A stretch of DNA of 64,000 bases from Tenacibaculum todarodis (GCF_001889045.1 NZ_CP018155.1:2172001-2236000); one strand, 5' to 3'. Shown: positions 26,370-36,148, counted from the first letter of the stretch. Translations and numbers: made by a program. Notes: a model not told the origin generated them from the sequence alone.

Positions 26370-26439
26370 TAGCCCTGATTGATGTGGCATCCTTTTGCGT
26401 TTTCTGCAAAAGATATAACGAAAAGCAGGAAATAGCTTC
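26370..26439 (+). repeat. Structured intergenic repeat, copy C (candidate ncRNA)
   Basis: The shortest copy: TAGCCCTGATTG...GCAGGAAATAGCTTC. The inner stem is ATCCTTTTGC with GCAAAAGATA. It lies in the convergent gap between the omega-amidase and desaturase genes. Confidence 0.7.
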
Positions 26440-26460
26440 TAAAAAAAATACTCTTAAATA

Positions 26461-26490
26461 AAAAAAGCAACCTAAAAAGGTTGCTTTTCT
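26461..26490. terminator. Bidirectional terminator after the acyl-ACP desaturase
   Basis: AAAAGCAACC and GGTTGCTTTT pair around a short loop, with an A run on the left and T residues on the right, so it works on both strands. Confidence 0.85.
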
Positions 26491-26491
26491 A

Positions 26492-27472
26492 CTATAATGG
26501 ATTCATCCATTTAAACTGAAATTTTGTGTCTGGAATTACAATTCTTTCTGTAATTCGGTACATTCTGTCTGGCAATTTCATTAACCAATCTCTTGCTTTT
26601 TCTGCTTCTGGAGTTAGGTTTGTAATCTTATCTATTTCCCAGGCTGTGTTTAATTTTTTGATAATATCTACATAATCGAAACCTGTATAGACTCCTATTC
26701 TTTGTGCTACCGCAGAGAAATCATCAAACAAAGTACCTTTAGCTTCGTGAGAATGTCTTAAATGTAAGGCCGGCATTACAATCTTATATTTCATCATATC
26801 TCTAAAAGCAAGCATCATTTCAGATGGATCTATTTTAAAGATTTGTTTTACAAAATCGGTATAAGCAATGTGATGACGCATTTCATCACCTGCAATAATT
26901 TTAGACATTTTAGCCAATGCTTTATGTCCTTTTTTACGCGCAATTTTAGCTACATTATTATGAGAAATATAAGTTGCTAGTTCCTGAAAACTTGTATATA
27001 CAAAGTTTTTATAAGGATCTGTTGAAGTTCCAATATCAAAACCATCGGCAATTAAATGTTGCGTTGTAATTTCTACTTCACGCATGTTAACTCTTCCTGA
27101 TAAATACAAGTATTTATTTAAAGTGTCTCCATGTCTATTTTCTTCAGAAGTCCAAGCTCTAACCCATTTTGCCCAACCGTTATCTGGATCTTGATGTACG
27201 CCATCTAAATCTAATAACCAAGATTCATAGGTTGGTAAAGCTTCTTCTGTAATTGTATCTCCTACTAAAACTACCCAAAAATCATCATCTAATTCTTTAG
27301 ATAATTCTCTAATTTCCTCTACTTCACTTATAAAAGAATCTTTTTGAGAATTTGGTAAAAAATCGGTTGGTTGCCAAATTTTTTCTGGCGGAATTAAAAA
27401 CTGATCAACAAAACTGTCAATGTTTTTCTCCAATGCTTGCATTACTTCCTTACGAATGTTTTTTATAGACAT
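26492..27472 (-). CDS. Acyl-ACP desaturase
   Basis: Soluble di-iron desaturase that introduces a double bond into acyl-ACP (stearoyl-ACP desaturase family, PF03405). 326 residues. The two carboxylate-histidine iron motifs are TSEENRHGDTLN (about 130) and GDEMRHHIAYTDF (about 215). It gives unsaturated fatty acids, useful for a cold marine bacterium. Its ATG directly follows the stop of plsC (27473), so the fatty-acid desaturase and acyltransferase are translated from one message. Confidence 0.94.
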   Translation of the reverse strand: MSIKNIRKEVMQALEKNIDSFVDQFLIPPEKIWQPTDFLPNSQKDSFISEVEEIRELSKELDDDFWVVLVGDTITEEALPTYESWLLDLDGVHQDPDNGWAKWVRAWTSEENRHGDTLNKYLYLSGRVNMREVEITTQHLIADGFDIGTSTDPYKNFVYTSFQELATYISHNNVAKIARKKGHKALAKMSKIIAGDEMRHHIAYTDFVKQIFKIDPSEMMLAFRDMMKYKIVMPALHLRHSHEAKGTLFDDFSAVAQRIGVYTGFDYVDIIKKLNTAWEIDKITNLTPEAEKARDWLMKLPDRMYRITERIVIPDTKFQFKWMNPL

Positions 27473-28207
27473 CTAGTTGTTGTTTATGTTGTTTGTTATA
27501 GTTGTTTCTACCTCTTTAATAAGCTCTTTAAAATCCATGGATTTTACTTGAATAGGCTTATGTGTTTCAATAGTTATTGGGCTAAAAATACCTAATGGAA
27601 ATTTACCATATTTAAATACTTTCCAAGAATTATTTATTGTTAAAGGTACAACAAAAGCTTCTGGGTTGTATTTGGCTATCATTTTTAAACCATTTGCTGA
27701 AAAAGATTTTGGTTTACCGTTTCTACTTCTTGTTCCTTCTGGAAATATAACAGCCGACCATTTTTCTTTATTAATTTTCTTTGCAAATTTACCTAATACA
27801 GCAATTGCCTGTTTACCGTCTTTTCTGTCTATTAATGCTGCACCTCCATGACGTAAGTTAAAGGAAATACTTGGAATACCTTTAGATAATTCAATTTTTG
27901 ACACAAATTTTGGATGGTATGTTCTAAATGTCCATATTATTGGTGAGATATCAAACATACTTTGGTGGTTGGCCACAAAAATTAATGTTGTCTTTTCTGG
28001 AAGTTTATGTTTGTTCTTAACCGCAACTTTAATACCTAAAATTAACAGTGTTTTCATTAAAACCCAATTCATTATATCAACAACAAATTTATGTCCTTTA
28101 TAACCAAATATTTTTAAACCTAACCATTGTAAGGGATGAAAAATAAATAGAAAAAAGAAAAAAACTATTGCGAAAATAGACGATAAGATGTAGCTTAAAA
28201 ACTTCAT
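27473..28207 (-). CDS. plsC: 1-acyl-sn-glycerol-3-phosphate acyltransferase
   Basis: Membrane acyltransferase that makes phosphatidic acid. 244 residues with an N-terminal membrane helix (about 5-27). Catalytic motif NHQSMFD (HX4D, about 81-87), substrate motif FPEGTRSRNG (about 156) and VPLTINNSW near the C-terminus are all present. Its TAG stop is immediately followed by the desaturase ATG, and the pairing fits a role in membrane lipid composition. Confidence 0.93.
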   Translation of the reverse strand: MKFLSYILSSIFAIVFFFFLFIFHPLQWLGLKIFGYKGHKFVVDIMNWVLMKTLLILGIKVAVKNKHKLPEKTTLIFVANHQSMFDISPIIWTFRTYHPKFVSKIELSKGIPSISFNLRHGGAALIDRKDGKQAIAVLGKFAKKINKEKWSAVIFPEGTRSRNGKPKSFSANGLKMIAKYNPEAFVVPLTINNSWKVFKYGKFPLGIFSPITIETHKPIQVKSMDFKELIKEVETTITNNINNN

Positions 28208-28254
28208 TATTAACTTTTAAATATGTTTTCGCTTACGCGGGAAAAATAACACTT

Positions 28255-28668
28255 TTATGCCAACCAGTTAGACCAAGGAATTCTAGATAAGATAATTAAT
28301 AGTGCTAATCCATAGAAAATAGCAAAAGACTTAAACTTAGATTCGCTTTTAACTTGTTTTTTGTGTTTAGACCAACCCATTGTTATTAAAACAATAGCAA
28401 TAATCATCATTAAAGGATGTTCTAAGGCTAATAAACGTGTGTATGAGTTTTTCATATCGCTTAAGAAATTATACCAGTTTCCTGCAATATAAACCCCTAA
28501 ACCTATTAATAATTGAATGTGGGTTAAAATTAAAGCGAATAAACCTAATCGAAAATCTTTATGAGTAAATTCTTTCTTTTTAACTAAACCAATTATTGCA
28601 TTGACTACTGCAAATATTAATACTACTAATACTATATATGCCCAATATGAGTGTATATTTTTTATCAT
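28255..28668 (-). CDS. Four-helix membrane protein (often labelled cytochrome b-like)
   Basis: 137 residues with four hydrophobic helices (about 9-28, 42-65, 82-100, 115-131). His residues sit at helix ends (HIQLLIGLG, LEHPLMMI), which is why relatives are sometimes annotated as cytochrome b, but no established heme motif is visible. Function unknown. 47 bases upstream of plsC and probably in the same transcript, downstream of the terminator at 28718-28747. Confidence 0.7.
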   Translation of the reverse strand: MIKNIHSYWAYIVLVVLIFAVVNAIIGLVKKKEFTHKDFRLGLFALILTHIQLLIGLGVYIAGNWYNFLSDMKNSYTRLLALEHPLMMIIAIVLITMGWSKHKKQVKSESKFKSFAIFYGLALLIILSRIPWSNWLA

Positions 28669-28717
28669 AATCTTATGTTAATTTTAATAATTGTAAATGT
28701 ACTAATTTTTGGGTATA

Positions 28718-28747
28718 AAAAAACCACCTCTTTTGAGGTGGTTTTTA
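28718..28747 (-). terminator. Terminator after the lipoprotein gene
   Basis: AAAACCACCTC and GAGGTGGTTTT pair with a TTTT loop, with A and T runs outside; on the minus strand it ends the receptor-lipoprotein transcript. Confidence 0.85.
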
Positions 28748-28768
28748 AAGTAAAAGATTAGTTTTATA

Positions 28769-30415
28769 TTAGTTTCTAATATAAACCCCGCCTTCAAGAA
28801 TATAATTAATTGTTATATTATGTGAAGATCCATCGTATACGTATATTGTTACTGCAAATTTTTGCTCTTCTTCCATTCCCGAAAAATTGCTATTTAACAC
28901 AGTATTAATTACTGCATCAATTTGCTCTTCTTCCCAGTTAAAAGTACTAATGTTTCCGTAACTCTCTAAATTAGCAACGGCAGATTCATAACCTGCTTCA
29001 TTTCTATAAGTATCAGCAATTAAATCATAATCTGCTCCAACTAATTCATATTTTATAGTGTTATCTGGTACCCAAGTAACTCCATCGTGTGCTAACTGTA
29101 AAGTAGTATCAATAGTAGATTGATAAGCTGTCCACGCACCTGCTGTATAAGTATATAAATTACCTCTTAATTGAGCTCCTGTAGAACTAGAGTAATATTT
29201 ATAAATTACATTTAAAGCATCTCCTTCTTGTGCATAAGGGTATTTATTTCCTAAGAAAGTTGGTAAATAGTTATCAGGAGAAATTGAACTTGAAAAGTTG
29301 TCATATTGACCTGGTTGGTCATCTCCTTCTCCCATTGCGTCAAAATCTGCATTACTTAAATAGTAAACACCTTCAGATAACTCCCAAGAAGCACCATCAA
29401 AAGTATAAAAATTTGAAACTCCTACTGTTTCACCTTCTACTCCGGCTGCTTTTATAGATGCATCAACAACCTCATAAGTTCCAGCACTTGAGCTAGTAGA
29501 AGCATATTTAAAAGCTATATTAATAGTTTCTCCGTTATAAGAAGTTAAACTGTATGGATCAGACGTTAAAGCAGTCCAACTAGTTCCATCTGGTACATTT
29601 GTTAAATTAATAACGTCCCAAGTTGCAGTAGTTACATCACCTGTATAATCTGTTGAGATTAAAACACTAAATTCTGATGGGTCTCCATAATTAAAAATTT
29701 GAGTTGTTTCAAAAGTAGCGTTAGGAAAGTTAGATAAATCTATATCTGATGAAATTAACCAATCTTCATTTTCATTACGTACTCCTGAAGCATACCCTGT
29801 TACTTTTGCACCGTAATTTGTACCTTCCCAAACTTGGTCTCCACTAACACTTACCGCCTCATAATCTAATAAAGTTCCTGCTCCAGCAAAATCTGCTGTA
29901 TAAAATTCAGTAATTCCATTTACTGTTTCTCCTACATACTGATTGTATTTAGCTAAAACAACATCTCCTTCTACAGCTGCTGTATAATTAGCTTCTAAAA
30001 TAGCTGGTAAAAAATCATTTGCGTTTTCATTTTCATAAAAAGCAACTGCGTTATCAGTAAGGTAAGATGGGTAATCTTCTAGTGCTAATGAATGCTCATC
30101 AGAATTTGTATAATCACTTATACCGTCTGCTGAACCTACATATAATTTATAACCTATTAAAGCAGAAGAACCATTACCTAAAACTGGGTAATTTGTTGTT
30201 AAAAAACCTGGTAATGCATCCTTAGCATCATCTAGTGAATTAAAGCTACCATAAGATAAGTCTAACGCATCATAATCTTCATCTACAAGTGTATATTCTA
30301 TGTCACCTACTATTGCGCTATCTTGAGCGTCAATTTCAGTATTAATGTCTTCTAATGGTTCGCAAGAAGCGAATACCATTGAAAAAACTGCTAATAATAA
30401 AAATATTTTTTTCAT
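28769..30415 (-). CDS. Surface lipoprotein with choice-of-anchor-J-like domain, partner of a TonB receptor
   Basis: 548 residues. Lipoprotein signal MKKIFLLLAVFSMVFASC with Cys18, followed by acidic residues (EPLEDINTEID) as in flavobacterial surface-export signals. Three related segments with a DYDAL or DFDAM motif (near residues 47, 355 and 455) surround a beta-sandwich (about 195-320; EDWLISSDIDL...NIAFKYAS) of the DUF5017/choice-of-anchor J type. No SusD-type TPR helices are seen. It follows the TonB receptor by 11 bases, so it probably forms the outer part of that uptake complex. Substrate unknown. Confidence 0.8.
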   Translation of the reverse strand: MKKIFLLLAVFSMVFASCEPLEDINTEIDAQDSAIVGDIEYTLVDEDYDALDLSYGSFNSLDDAKDALPGFLTTNYPVLGNGSSALIGYKLYVGSADGISDYTNSDEHSLALEDYPSYLTDNAVAFYENENANDFLPAILEANYTAAVEGDVVLAKYNQYVGETVNGITEFYTADFAGAGTLLDYEAVSVSGDQVWEGTNYGAKVTGYASGVRNENEDWLISSDIDLSNFPNATFETTQIFNYGDPSEFSVLISTDYTGDVTTATWDVINLTNVPDGTSWTALTSDPYSLTSYNGETINIAFKYASTSSSAGTYEVVDASIKAAGVEGETVGVSNFYTFDGASWELSEGVYYLSNADFDAMGEGDDQPGQYDNFSSSISPDNYLPTFLGNKYPYAQEGDALNVIYKYYSSSTGAQLRGNLYTYTAGAWTAYQSTIDTTLQLAHDGVTWVPDNTIKYELVGADYDLIADTYRNEAGYESAVANLESYGNISTFNWEEEQIDAVINTVLNSNFSGMEEEQKFAVTIYVYDGSSHNITINYILEGGVYIRN

Positions 30416-30426
30416 TTTATTTGTAT

Positions 30427-32976
30427 TTAAAATTTAATTTTTAATCCTAAACTAAAGGTTCTACCTGCCCCGTAATAAACTTGTGCAGTATCATAATCAG
30501 AACTTGGACCATTGTTTGCATCTGAAATATATTCTACATCAAATATATTATTCAAGTTTGCAGTTAGTGTTGTCTCTAAACCACCAATCTCAAAACCGTG
30601 TCTTAGGCCTAAATCAAATAAGTTATAGTTTGGTAACTTCCAAGTATTAGTTCTGTCTGCTTCTTCTGGAGAATCTGCAGTTCTTCCTGTAACATTCATT
30701 GTAGCATAATTATCACCTGCATAATTATAATCTAATGAAATATTTGTTTTTTCTAATAAATCATATTTAAGACCTAAAGCAAATGTAGTTTGTGCAGCAT
30801 CAGATACTTTTAAATCTTTTGCATATACTGTTTCACTACTTATTAACTCTCCTGTTGTATCATTAAAAGTTGTTGCAGAGGCATCATTTTTCCATGTCCA
30901 ATTTCCTAAAGACGCCATACCTGTAATTGCTAATTTATCCATCGGTCTAAATAAGAAGTCTATTTCAATACCTTGGTGTAAAGCATCTAAACCAGTTACG
31001 TTAGAAGTAATAAACTCTCCATCAGCACCAGGAAGACTAAAGGTCATAAATCTATCTAACCAATATGTATTATATAAGTTAACATTTGCAGAAAATAATT
31101 GTGTTTTAAAACCGTACCCTAACTCTGCACTAAACACTCTTTCATTAATTGCATCCTCATATAAGTCAACATCATAATCACTATTAAACACATTGTCTGC
31201 TATTGGTGCTCTTGAAAAGTACCCAACATTAGCAAAAACATTTTGTTTTTCATCTATATTATAGTTAGCACCACCTTTTGTACTATATCCAATAAAACTA
31301 GCCGATTCTGATTCTCTATTTTCTGCTCCGAAAGACATACGATCTACTTTACTGTAAGTAGAGTTTGATAAAGATGAAGATAAAAATACAGATAAATCAT
31401 CTTTAGAATATTCTAATTGTGCGAACATACCGTATCTTCCTACTTTACCATCATAATCTTTATTAAAACGGTCTCCAACTTTTAATGCTTGACCTCCAGT
31501 TTTTTCATCAAGATCATCATTATAGAAATACTGACCTCCTAAAAGATCTGTAACTTCATACCAGTGTGAACCCACGTAATATCTTGCATCTAAACCTCCA
31601 GACAAAGATAGTGTTTCACTTAGATCTGTTTTTAAAGTTGATAATACACCATACCATTCGTGAGAGTTTTTAGAAGCTGCAAAAATATCAGTAGCTCCAT
31701 CAACTCCATTTGCCACATTTTCATCAACTATTCTATCAAAATCAATTGGTTGATCTATATCTCCTAATCTATAAGAATCATTTGAAAACTTTGTTCCTTG
31801 AGTTCTTCTTCCTCCACCTGAACCAAATGAAGCATAAACAGATGTAGTTAAAAACGTTTTATCAGAAATTACCCAATCATGATTTAAAGATATTTGTGGT
31901 TTATGGTAAAAGTTAAAAGATGAATTTTCTACTTTACCGTTTCTATAACCCCAATCTGGGTTAAACCTCTTACCTCCTTGTTCTGTAGCTCTATATTCTG
32001 CTATTGTTCTTCTGTTATATCTTTGTCCATGATCTTGAATTGTTCCAATTGCATTAAATGATAATTTATGATTATCATTAATTTTTTTAGAAACATTTAA
32101 AAAATAATTAAATCCTTCAAACTGTAAACCATCTACATAACCTTCTCCTGATACTTTAGCAGCAGAAGCAGTAACAGCAAATCCGTTATCCATTAATCCA
32201 GTAGATAATGTCATTCCATATTTCTGGAAACCATCATTACCAGTACTCATTCTTACTGACCCACCTTTTTCAGCGTCTGTAGATTTAGAAATAATATTAA
32301 TTGTACCACCAATAGAAGGAACAGCTACTTTAGAAGCTCCTAAACCTCTTTGAACCTGCATTGCAGAAGTAACATCTGATAAACCTGCCCAGTTAGACCA
32401 ATATACAGCTCCATTTTCCATGTCGTTTACTGGAATACCGTTAATCATAACAGCAATATTTTGAGTTCTAAATCCACGTAAGTTAATTTCACCATCTCCA
32501 TAACCACCACCAGATTTAGTTGCATAAACACCTGGAGTAGACTTTAAAATTTCTGGAAATTCTTGAATTCCTAATTTATCTTCAATATCTGCTGCTTTAA
32601 CTGTAGATACTGCAACTGGAGTTTTTCTACCTATTGCAAATGAAGTAGCAGTAACTACTATTTCATCTAAGATATTACCATCAGTTGCTAATTGAATTCT
32701 TCCTAAATTAGTATTAGATGAAGAAAAACTTACTAATTTGTTAGCGTAGTTAACAAATGATACTACAACTGTTCCAGAATTTGATTTTGTGTTTAAAATA
32801 AACTTCCCATCAAAATCAGTAGCAGTTCCGTTAGTAGTTCCTTGTTCAAGAACTCCTGCACCTGGTAAAGGCTCGCCAGTTTCATCAACAACGATACCTG
32901 TAATTTTTGTTTGTCCAAGAACTAGTGCTGATGTAAAAAACATCGCAATTAGTAATAGATTTTTAAAATTTCTCAT
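30427..32976 (-). CDS. TonB-dependent outer-membrane receptor with carboxypeptidase-regulatory-like domain
   Basis: 849 residues. The signal peptide (about 1-21, ending ALVLGQ) is followed by a carboxypeptidase D regulatory-like domain (ITGIVVDETGEPLPGAGV; about 24-105). The plug domain (about 115-240; GVYATKSGGGYGDGEINLRG) and a 22-strand barrel follow, ending in aromatic FSLGLKIKF, the outer-membrane assembly signal. It imports an unknown ligand with TonB-ExbBD energy. It lacks the SusC-type long plug and its partner is not SusD, so it is not a standard glycan-utilisation pair. A -7 element is seen about 97 bases upstream. Confidence 0.92.
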   Translation of the reverse strand: MRNFKNLLLIAMFFTSALVLGQTKITGIVVDETGEPLPGAGVLEQGTTNGTATDFDGKFILNTKSNSGTVVVSFVNYANKLVSFSSSNTNLGRIQLATDGNILDEIVVTATSFAIGRKTPVAVSTVKAADIEDKLGIQEFPEILKSTPGVYATKSGGGYGDGEINLRGFRTQNIAVMINGIPVNDMENGAVYWSNWAGLSDVTSAMQVQRGLGASKVAVPSIGGTINIISKSTDAEKGGSVRMSTGNDGFQKYGMTLSTGLMDNGFAVTASAAKVSGEGYVDGLQFEGFNYFLNVSKKINDNHKLSFNAIGTIQDHGQRYNRRTIAEYRATEQGGKRFNPDWGYRNGKVENSSFNFYHKPQISLNHDWVISDKTFLTTSVYASFGSGGGRRTQGTKFSNDSYRLGDIDQPIDFDRIVDENVANGVDGATDIFAASKNSHEWYGVLSTLKTDLSETLSLSGGLDARYYVGSHWYEVTDLLGGQYFYNDDLDEKTGGQALKVGDRFNKDYDGKVGRYGMFAQLEYSKDDLSVFLSSSLSNSTYSKVDRMSFGAENRESESASFIGYSTKGGANYNIDEKQNVFANVGYFSRAPIADNVFNSDYDVDLYEDAINERVFSAELGYGFKTQLFSANVNLYNTYWLDRFMTFSLPGADGEFITSNVTGLDALHQGIEIDFLFRPMDKLAITGMASLGNWTWKNDASATTFNDTTGELISSETVYAKDLKVSDAAQTTFALGLKYDLLEKTNISLDYNYAGDNYATMNVTGRTADSPEEADRTNTWKLPNYNLFDLGLRHGFEIGGLETTLTANLNNIFDVEYISDANNGPSSDYDTAQVYYGAGRTFSLGLKIKF

Positions 32977-33072
32977 TTTTAAATTTTAGTTATTAAATGT
33001 CTTGCAAAAGTCTTGCTTTTAGATAACTCCAATATTAATTTAATGTTAAGTTTTAACAAAAAATTAAGAGGT

Positions 33073-33080
33073 CAAATATA
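33073..33080 (-). promoter_or_regulatory. -7 element upstream of the TonB receptor
   Basis: TATATTTG on the minus strand fits TAnnTTTG. The leader would be about 90 bases. No clear -33 box. Confidence 0.4.
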
Positions 33081-33197
33081 ACAAAATATTCTGATGTATA
33101 CTGAGTTTCAACGCCTTAAATATTAACCCGTTTGTTAACAAAATACATCTTTTTTGTTATGTTTGCAAAATCATCTACCTAGAAAACAAACTAAATA

Positions 33198-34766
33198 TTA
33201 ATTGTCAAAGTATTTTTTTGACAATTCCTTACCTAATTCTATTCCAAATTGATCGTAGCTAAATATATTCCAAACAACTCCTTGAACAAAAACCTTATGT
33301 TCATAAATTGCAATTAGTTTACCTAAACTATTTGGTGTTAATTTTTCAAATAAAATAGAATTGCTTGGTCTGTTCCCTTTAAAATTTTTAAACGGTAAAA
33401 GATGATTTATTTTATCTTGATTTCCTGAAGTTTTAAGTCCTAAGTGAACTTCTGCTCTAGTTTGACCGAAAGCTAACGCATCTGTTTGAGCATAAAAATT
33501 TGCCATTAGCTTCTTGTGGTGGTTTCCAACTTTAAATAATGGTTCTTTATAACCAATAAAATCTGAGGGTATTAACTTGGTTCCTTGGTGCAATAATTGC
33601 ATAAATGCATGTTGAGCATTTGTTCCTGTGCTTCCTAAAATTATATTACCGGTTTGATAATTTACTGGGTTCCCATTTCTATCAACTCCTTTCCCATTAC
33701 TTTCCATTATAGCCTGCTGTAAATAAACCGGAAGCTTATATAAATACTGAGAATATGGTAATATTACTTCTGTTTGGCTTTTATAAAAATTATTATACCA
33801 AATACCAATCAAAGCCATAATTACAGGAATGTTTCTGTCAAGTTTTTCATTCTTAAAATGAATATCCATTTCCTCTGCTCCATTTAATAATTCTCTAAAG
33901 TTGTCAAATCCAACAGAAAGCGATATTGACAATCCAACAGAAGACCAAATTGAAAATCGACCTCCAACCCAATCCCAAAGCCTAAAAACATTTTCTTTAG
34001 GTATTCCAAAATTGTTTACTTCTGTTAAGTTTGCTGTAACTGCTACAAAATGTTTAGAAACATCAAATATGGTAGGGCCTTGTTGCAAAAACCAGTCTTT
34101 AATTGTATTTGCGTTTACTATAGTTTCATCTGTGGTAAACGTTTTCGAAACCACAATAAATAGTGTTGTTTCAGGGTTTATTTTTTTTAAGACCTCTACA
34201 ACATGGTCACCATCAATATTAGATACAAAATGTGTATTTAATTTATTCTTATAAAACTGAAGTGCCTGTACAGCCATATTGGGACCTAAATCTGAACCTC
34301 CAACACCAATATTAACAATATCAGTAATTGATTTACCTGTATATCCTTTCCATTTTCCTGAAATTACCTTATTGCTAAATGCCCTAATTTTACGTAATGA
34401 AGCTTGTATTTTTGGTTTTATATCTTTTCCTTCCACAAATACTTCATCTTCTGAACTACTTCTTAATGCAGTATGTAAAACAGCTCTATCTTCAGTTGCA
34501 TTTATTTTATCCCCATAAAAATATTTAGAAATAGCATCTTCTAACTCAACCTCTTCTGCTAATTCTAATAATAATTCTTTTGTTTTTTCAGTTATCCTAT
34601 TTTTAGAATAATCTACAAAAACATCATTGAAACTAATTGAAAAAGTATCTTTTCTACTCGGGTTATCTTTGAATAAATCTTTAAGGTGCAACTCTTTTGT
34701 TTCAATAAAATGCGCTTCTAATTTTTTCCAAGCTTCTGTACTAGTTGGATTAATGTTTTTTAACAT
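33198..34766 (-). CDS. pgi: Glucose-6-phosphate isomerase
   Basis: Interconverts glucose 6-phosphate and fructose 6-phosphate in glycolysis and gluconeogenesis. 522 residues, slightly shorter than the E. coli enzyme. Signatures: VNIGVGGSDLGPNMA (sugar-phosphate loop), DWVGGRFSIWSSVGLSI (about 265) and QQAIMESNGKGVDRNG with the catalytic Glu; the C-terminal VQGVVWNIFSYDQFGIELGK holds the catalytic Lys. It follows an M23 peptidase gene by 6 bases and is probably in the same transcript. Confidence 0.96.
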   Translation of the reverse strand: MLKNINPTSTEAWKKLEAHFIETKELHLKDLFKDNPSRKDTFSISFNDVFVDYSKNRITEKTKELLLELAEEVELEDAISKYFYGDKINATEDRAVLHTALRSSSEDEVFVEGKDIKPKIQASLRKIRAFSNKVISGKWKGYTGKSITDIVNIGVGGSDLGPNMAVQALQFYKNKLNTHFVSNIDGDHVVEVLKKINPETTLFIVVSKTFTTDETIVNANTIKDWFLQQGPTIFDVSKHFVAVTANLTEVNNFGIPKENVFRLWDWVGGRFSIWSSVGLSISLSVGFDNFRELLNGAEEMDIHFKNEKLDRNIPVIMALIGIWYNNFYKSQTEVILPYSQYLYKLPVYLQQAIMESNGKGVDRNGNPVNYQTGNIILGSTGTNAQHAFMQLLHQGTKLIPSDFIGYKEPLFKVGNHHKKLMANFYAQTDALAFGQTRAEVHLGLKTSGNQDKINHLLPFKNFKGNRPSNSILFEKLTPNSLGKLIAIYEHKVFVQGVVWNIFSYDQFGIELGKELSKKYFDN

Positions 34767-34772
34767 AGTTGA

Positions 34773-36050
34773 TTAGTTATTAGCAATTAGATGTTCTTCT
34801 TCAATTAAGTTTTCTAGATTATTTTCATCTAAACTTATGCCATCCAACTTATCTTTAAGTGGTTTAATAAATTCATAATAATCAGGTTTTATAGCTTCCT
34901 CCATTGGTTTTGCAGATGGTAATTTTTGTTTAAATGGATCTACTTCTCTTCCATTTTTCCAAAAACGATAACATACATGGTTCCCGCTACTACTACCTGT
35001 AGTACCTACATAACCTATAATATCTCCTTGTTTTACAAAATCTCCTACCTTTGCTTTTCTTCTCCTCATATGGAAATATTTTGTTGTATATGTACTATTA
35101 TGCTTTACTGTTACATAATTCCCTTTACCTCCACTCCTTCTAGATTCTATAACAGTTCCATTAGCTGTTGCCATAATTGGAGTGTTGCTAGGAGCTGCAA
35201 AGTCGGTCCCTTTATGTGGTCTAACTCTATATCCATAATGAGCAATTCTTCTTTTTAAATTATATCTAGATGAAATTCTATATTGAAATTTTATAGGAGA
35301 TTTTAAAAATTGCCTACGTAACAAACTTGCTTCATCATCAAAATACTCTGGAATTTTTTTTATGGAATCTGCAACATATCTATAAGCATACAAATCTTTT
35401 CCTTTGTGATTAAAAACTGCAGCTTTAATTTTTCCATAACCTGCAAAAGTTGTGTCATTAATAAATTTCTCTTCGTAAATAATCTTAAAAGTATCTCCCT
35501 TTTGTAGTTTGAAGAAATCTAAAGTCCATGCATAAATATCGGCAACTTCATTGGTTAAATTCCCTCTTAAACCTAAATTATCCATAGTTACAGAAAAACT
35601 AGAATTTACAACGCCCATTATCTTTTTTTCTACAGTTTTAATTGGTTTTTTATAGGTATAAGCATTTATCGTAGAGTCTTTAAAATTGATAATTGTTGCA
35701 TCAATTTTATTATGTTTATAAATAAAAACTTGAGCTTTATTTAAAGAATCTTTAGAGGCTAAAATGGTATAAGGTTTTCCTGAGCGTACTCTTCTTACAT
35801 CAAAAGTATCTTTTATTGAAGATGCAATTTTATTAATTTTTGGATATAAAACATGATGTCTATCCATTATAACCCCAAAACTTTCACCCGTTTTAATAGT
35901 ATCATTTATTACCTCAAAGTCATTCAATTTAAAACCATATTCAAATATTTCAATAGGTTTTATTACTTCGGTAATTTTTGCAGGAATAGCATCTTTTTTA
36001 CAAGAATAAAAGAAGAATACTGCTATTATGGGGATTAAATAAGTTCTCAA
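34773..36050 (-). CDS. M23 family peptidase lipoprotein with HxC in place of HxH
   Basis: Cell-wall peptidase family, 425 residues from a probable TTG start at 36050, which gives a lipoprotein signal (LRTYLIPIIAVFFFYSC). A -7 element at 36082-36089 lies upstream of this start and downstream of the only ATG (36092), which argues against the ATG. LysM-like/Csd3-like N-terminal domains (about 40-270) precede the LytM domain: HKGTDFAAPSNTPIMA (zinc His and Asp), YFHMRRRKAKVGDFV (catalytic His), and then GNHVCYRFWKNG where HxH is expected. The last zinc ligand is therefore Cys, seen also in other flavobacterial members I recall; activity is uncertain. Confidence 0.87.
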   Translation of the reverse strand: MRTYLIPIIAVFFFYSCKKDAIPAKITEVIKPIEIFEYGFKLNDFEVINDTIKTGESFGVIMDRHHVLYPKINKIASSIKDTFDVRRVRSGKPYTILASKDSLNKAQVFIYKHNKIDATIINFKDSTINAYTYKKPIKTVEKKIMGVVNSSFSVTMDNLGLRGNLTNEVADIYAWTLDFFKLQKGDTFKIIYEEKFINDTTFAGYGKIKAAVFNHKGKDLYAYRYVADSIKKIPEYFDDEASLLRRQFLKSPIKFQYRISSRYNLKRRIAHYGYRVRPHKGTDFAAPSNTPIMATANGTVIESRRSGGKGNYVTVKHNSTYTTKYFHMRRRKAKVGDFVKQGDIIGYVGTTGSSSGNHVCYRFWKNGREVDPFKQKLPSAKPMEEAIKPDYYEFIKPLKDKLDGISLDENNLENLIEEEHLIANN

Positions 36051-36081
36051 GAAAAATGGTTTTATCAATAAGTTTGAAAAA

Positions 36082-36089
36082 CAAAAATA
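36082..36089 (-). promoter_or_regulatory. -7 element of the M23-pgi promoter
   Basis: TATTTTTG on the minus strand; transcription would start near 36075, which excludes the ATG at 36092 and supports the TTG start at 36050. Confidence 0.5.
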
Positions 36090-36148
36090 CAAATAAAATA
36101 AGTTTATTTAAGGACTTTAACAATATGCAAACAATTGTTACAAAAGAG

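Noticed and set aside
28769-32976. Polysaccharide utilisation locus (SusC/SusD)
   Set aside because: The lipoprotein has no SusD-type TPR helices and no glycoside hydrolase or sulfatase gene is present.
33131-33165. Promoter-like TTTG...TATGTTTG on the plus strand before the pgi 3' end
   Set aside because: Spacing of 23 bases is too long and no plus-strand gene follows; an antisense RNA to pgi is possible but not supported.
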